From: Rhodobacteraceae bacterium UBA2776
Lineage (GTDB): Bacteria > Pseudomonadota > Alphaproteobacteria > Rhodobacterales > Rhodobacteraceae
Assembly: GCA_002352425.1 (NCBI GenBank)
Contig: DEIK01000005.1
Span: forward strand, 1 to 7,081
DNA: 7,081 bases
Direction of reading: 5' to 3'
In this document: positions 5,172-7,081 of the stretch, one piece after another
Position numbering within the stretch: the stretch's first letter is position 1
Layout of the letters: each line of letters begins with the position of its first letter
The notes under the pieces: model-generated
Databases searched by the model: none
What the model saw: the letters and a program-made list of their open reading frames with translations, nothing else
Told to the model about the DNA's origin: nothing
Made by a program: the position numbers and the translations under genes

Positions 5172-5788
5172 TTCAGTCGAGCCTCCAGTGCTTCGACACC
5201 TGCTTTGGTCAACACCAGCGTGTCACGTTTCAGGATGTCATAAACATTTGCGCCCATTGTTGGCAGGATATCCAAACCTTCAATGTTACGTGCTGCCGTT
5301 GCGAAGTTTTCGTTCACTTCGGCACCATCAATAACCAATGCGCGCTTCCAACCCAATTCCTTGATCGCTTTGGCCAAAGTTGAAGTCTTTGCATCCTTCA
5401 TTTCTGACGTGTCGATCACAACCAATTCACCTGCGCCCATTTTGGCGGACAGAGCGTGACGTAGGCCAAGTTTACGGAATTTCTTCGTCAACTCGTGGCC
5501 GTGGCTGCGTGGCGTTGGGCCTTTGTAAACACCACCACCGCGGAAGATCGGTGCAGAACGTGCACCGTGACGTGCGCCGCCGGTACCTTTCTGACGATAG
5601 ATCTTCTTGGTCGAGTATTTAACTTCGGAGCGGGTCTTCACCTTGTGAGTGCCAGCTTGCGCGTTGTTACGCTGCCAGCGCACAACACGGTGCAGGATGT
5701 CAGCACGAGGTTCCAGCGCAAAGATCTCGTCACCAAGATCTACAGAGCCAGACTTCTTGCCATCAAGTTTGATCACGTCGATTTTCAT
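5168..5788 (-). CDS. rplD: 50S ribosomal protein L4
   Basis: L4 binds 23S rRNA and extends a loop into the exit tunnel; in E. coli it also represses the S10 operon through its leader. The 206-residue protein has normal length. The tunnel loop is clear: Y-R-Q-K-G-T-G-G-A-R-H-G (64-75), then P-I-F-R-G-G-G-V-Y-K-G-P (80-91) and P-R-S-H. The C-terminal part has an alpha/beta core (ELVVIDTSEM at 121-130, RALVIDG at 149-155). Its ATG overlaps the rplC stop (ATGA), with AAGGA nine bases upstream. Whether it autoregulates here cannot be told: the space before rpsJ is far shorter than the E. coli leader. Confidence 0.98.
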   Translation of the reverse strand: MKIDVIKLDGKKSGSVDLGDEIFALEPRADILHRVVRWQRNNAQAGTHKVKTRSEVKYSTKKIYRQKGTGGARHGARSAPIFRGGGVYKGPTPRSHGHELTKKFRKLGLRHALSAKMGAGELVVIDTSEMKDAKTSTLAKAIKELGWKRALVIDGAEVNENFATAARNIEGLDILPTMGANVYDILKRDTLVLTKAGVEALEARLK

Positions 5789-6654
5789 GCGTCATCATCC
5801 TTCTTTTCAGCGGCATCAGCATCCGCAGATTTGGCGTCAGCTTCGATAGAGGCCTCAGCATCTTTCAATGCGGCTTCTTCGGCTGCAGCAGCTTCTTCGG
5901 CTTGTGCTTTAGCGGCGGCGGCTTCTTCAGCGGCGGCAGCTTCAGCAGCTTCAGCGGCCAGTTTCTCGGCAACTTTAGCAGCGGAACGCAACGCAGCAGG
6001 GTAGATCACATTTTCAGGCGTGTCTTTTTTGACAGCGTCTTTCAACGTAACCCAGCCACCTTTGGAACCAGGTACAGCGCCTTTGACCATGATCAAGCCA
6101 CGGTCGGCATCTGTGCGCACAACTTCAAGATTTTGCGTGGTGATACGGGCAGCACCCATATGACCAGCCATTTTCTTGCCTTTGAACACTTTGCCAGGAT
6201 CCTGACATTGGCCGGTAGACCCGTGCGAACGGTGCGAAATCGAAACACCGTGTGTCGCGCGCAAACCACCAAAGTTGTGACGCTTCATCGCACCAGCGAA
6301 ACCTTTACCAATCGAAGTACCGGTAACATCAACATATTGGCCTTCAAAGTAATGGGCCGCGATGATTTCTTCACCAACTTCGATCAGGTTATCCGGGGAA
6401 ACCCGAAATTCCGCAATCTTGCGTTTTGGCTCAACTTTAGCTGCTGCAAAATGACCACGCATCGCTTTTGAAACGCGTTTTACCTTTGCAGTGCCTGTGC
6501 CCAGCTGAACAGCCGAGTAGCCATCTTTTTCAACCGTACGGGTCGCAACGACCTGTAGGTTATCGAGTTGCAGAACGGTTACAGGAATCTGTTTGCCGTC
6601 CTCCATGAAAAGGCGGGTCATGCCCATCTTTTTCGCAATTACACCAGAGCGCAT
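5785..6654 (-). CDS. rplC: 50S ribosomal protein L3 with long Ala/Glu-rich C-terminal extension
   Basis: L3 is an early-assembly protein that reaches towards the peptidyl-transferase centre. With the ATG at 6654 (AGGAGG overlapping the rpsJ stop, nine bases upstream) it has 289 residues. An in-frame upstream start at 6702 would lie inside rpsJ and is unlikely. Residues 1-209 are a normal L3: RSGVIAKKMGMTRLF at the start and G-S-T-G-Q-C-Q-D-P-G-K-V-F-K-G-K-K-M-A-G-H-M-G (145-167), the region that holds the methylated glutamine in E. coli. Residues 210-289 are an extra tail of Ala, Glu, Asp and Lys, predicted helical or disordered and acidic at the end. Such tails are known in alphaproteobacterial L3, but this one is long compared with the 209 residues of E. 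coli. Confidence 0.97.
   Translation of the reverse strand: MRSGVIAKKMGMTRLFMEDGKQIPVTVLQLDNLQVVATRTVEKDGYSAVQLGTGTAKVKRVSKAMRGHFAAAKVEPKRKIAEFRVSPDNLIEVGEEIIAAHYFEGQYVDVTGTSIGKGFAGAMKRHNFGGLRATHGVSISHRSHGSTGQCQDPGKVFKGKKMAGHMGAARITTQNLEVVRTDADRGLIMVKGAVPGSKGGWVTLKDAVKKDTPENVIYPAALRSAAKVAEKLAAEAAEAAAAEEAAAAKAQAEEAAAAEEAALKDAEASIEADAKSADADAAEKKDDDA
5788..5991 (-). repeat. Low-complexity GCN/GAR codon tract encoding the L3 tail
   Basis: This stretch encodes residues about 222-289 of L3, mostly Ala with Glu, Lys and Asp. Short motifs such as Ala-Ala-Glu-Glu-Ala and Glu-Glu-Ala-Ala-Ala-Ala recur with mixed Ala codons. It is an imperfect codon-level repeat, the kind that changes length by slippage between strains. 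It is in frame and ends at the normal rplC stop. Confidence 0.6.
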
Positions 6655-6667
6655 CTGATTAGCCCTC

Positions 6668-6976
6668 CTAAACTTTGATCTCGACGTCAACACCAGCCGC
6701 AAGGTCGAGCTTCATCAGCGCGTCCACGGTTTGTGGTGTTGGGTCGACGATATCCAGCAGGCGTTTGTGCGTGCGGATTTCGAACTGTTCACGAGATTTC
6801 TTGTTCACGTGTGGGCCACGTAGAACGGTGAATTTTTCAATCTTGTTCGGCATCGGAATCGGGCCGCGCACTGTGGCGCCTGTCCGTTTAGCTGTGTTGA
6901 CGATCTCTTGAGTGCTGGAATCCAGAACCCGATAGTCAAACGCTTTCAGCCGAATGCGAATGGTTTGGCTTTGCAT
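6668..6976 (-). CDS. rpsJ: 30S ribosomal protein S10 (NusE)
   Basis: S10 is part of the small-subunit head and also, as NusE, binds NusB in antitermination and NusG in transcription-translation coupling. The 102-residue product starting MQSQTIRIRLKAFDYRVLD matches the usual length. It has the conserved T-A-K-R-T-G-A (28-34), G-P-I-P-M-P (38-43), R-G-P-H-V-N-K-K-S-R-E-Q-F-E-I-R-T-H-K-R (53-72) and the family ending D-L-A-A-G-V-D-V. An ATG seven codons upstream (6997) has no ribosome binding site, whereas the chosen ATG has AAAGG nine bases before it. First gene of the S10 operon, 81 bases after tuf. The AGGAGG for rplC overlaps its stop. Confidence 0.97.
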   Translation of the reverse strand: MQSQTIRIRLKAFDYRVLDSSTQEIVNTAKRTGATVRGPIPMPNKIEKFTVLRGPHVNKKSREQFEIRTHKRLLDIVDPTPQTVDALMKLDLAAGVDVEIKV

Positions 6977-7010
6977 CTGTTTAGCCTTTCGCGGCATTAA
7001 AGTTGATAGG

Positions 7011-7036
7011 TGGAGCGCAGATTATTCTGCGCCCCA
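7011..7036 (-). promoter_or_regulatory. Stem-loop between tuf and rpsJ
   Basis: GCGCAG (7015-7020) pairs with CTGCGC (7027-7032) around an ATTATT loop, extended beyond one A/C mismatch by TGG/CCA. On the minus strand it ends 34 bases before the rpsJ ATG and is followed by ACCTATCAACTTT, which has no real T run, so it is not a good terminator. It could be a processing site, a partial attenuator or a leader element of the S10 operon. Confidence 0.45.
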
Positions 7037-7057
7037 CGTCGAACCCGTATTGTTAGA

Positions 7058-7081
7058 TTACTCGATGATTTTAGAAACAAC
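7058..7081 (-). CDS. tuf: Elongation factor Tu, last seven codons (partial)
   Basis: The minus strand at the window edge reads Val-Val-Ser-Lys-Ile-Ile-Glu-stop, the usual C terminus of alphaproteobacterial EF-Tu, the GTPase that brings aminoacyl-tRNA to the ribosome. A tuf gene directly upstream of rpsJ is the normal join of the str operon (rpsL-rpsG-fusA-tuf) to the S10 operon. Only seven residues are visible, so the call rests on the tail sequence plus gene order. Confidence 0.85.
   Translation of the reverse strand, partial: VVSKIIE

Noticed and set aside
5860..5960. Repetitive GCGGCTTCTTC-like pattern suggesting a tandem repeat or CRISPR
   Set aside because: The units are irregular and in frame with rplC, and they simply encode Ala/Glu-rich residues; there are no constant repeats with unique spacers.
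6655..6702. Upstream in-frame start for rplC giving 305 residues
   Set aside because: It would sit inside rpsJ and add residues unlike any L3. The start at 6654 has a perfect AGGAGG and the family N terminus.
6977..6997. Upstream ATG for rpsJ giving 109 residues
   Set aside because: No ribosome binding site lies before it, and the AAAGG motif in this stretch serves the ATG at 6976, which gives the family length.

Overview
The window holds most of the S10 ribosomal-protein operon and the first genes of the spc operon, all on the minus strand, so transcription runs from high to low coordinates. It opens at the right edge with the last seven codons of tuf. The order is then rpsJ (S10), rplC (L3), rplD (L4), rplW (L23), rplB (L2), rpsS (S19), rplV (L22), rpsC (S3), rplP (L16), an interruption of about 1.2 kb, rpmC (L29), rpsQ (S17), rplN (L14), and the ATG of rplX (L24). 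The proteins look alphaproteobacterial. The S10 sequence (start MQSQ, end DVDVEIKV-like), the L3 with a long Ala/Glu tail and the tuf-rpsJ linkage all point to Rhodobacterales (Roseobacter group), here with moderate GC. The lineage call is from recognition, not from a search.

From tuf to rplP the genes are tightly packed. There are ATGA overlaps at rplC/rplD and rplD/rplW, a TAATG overlap at rplV/rpsC, and gaps of 3-13 bases elsewhere, with Shine-Dalgarno sequences often touching the upstream stop codon. Two gaps break this pattern: about 81 bases between tuf and rpsJ, with one hairpin, and about 141 bases between rplW and rplB, with three successive hairpins and a duplicated CTAAAAATAG element.

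The unusual region is 900-2088, between rplP and rpmC, which are adjacent in the usual S10 operon. Just after rplP lie two stem-loops and then a textbook intrinsic terminator (9-bp GC-rich stem plus six T) for the minus strand. Beyond it are two unrecognised genes facing each other: a small three-segment membrane protein on the minus strand (ORF B, 1566-1937) and a cysteine-free, probably beta-rich 129-aa protein on the plus strand (ORF A, 1148-1537). A 248-base divergent intergenic region (900-1147) follows, with inverted repeats, a candidate minus-strand promoter and a strong hairpin just before the rpmC ribosome binding site.

My reading is that the ancestral S10-spc transcript has been split here. 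The first unit appears to end after rplP. rpmC-rpsQ-rplN-rplX would then need either read-through or their own promoter. ORF A, ORF B and the rewired regulation of L29/S17/L14 are the parts most worth following up; everything else is a conventional ribosomal-protein cluster.
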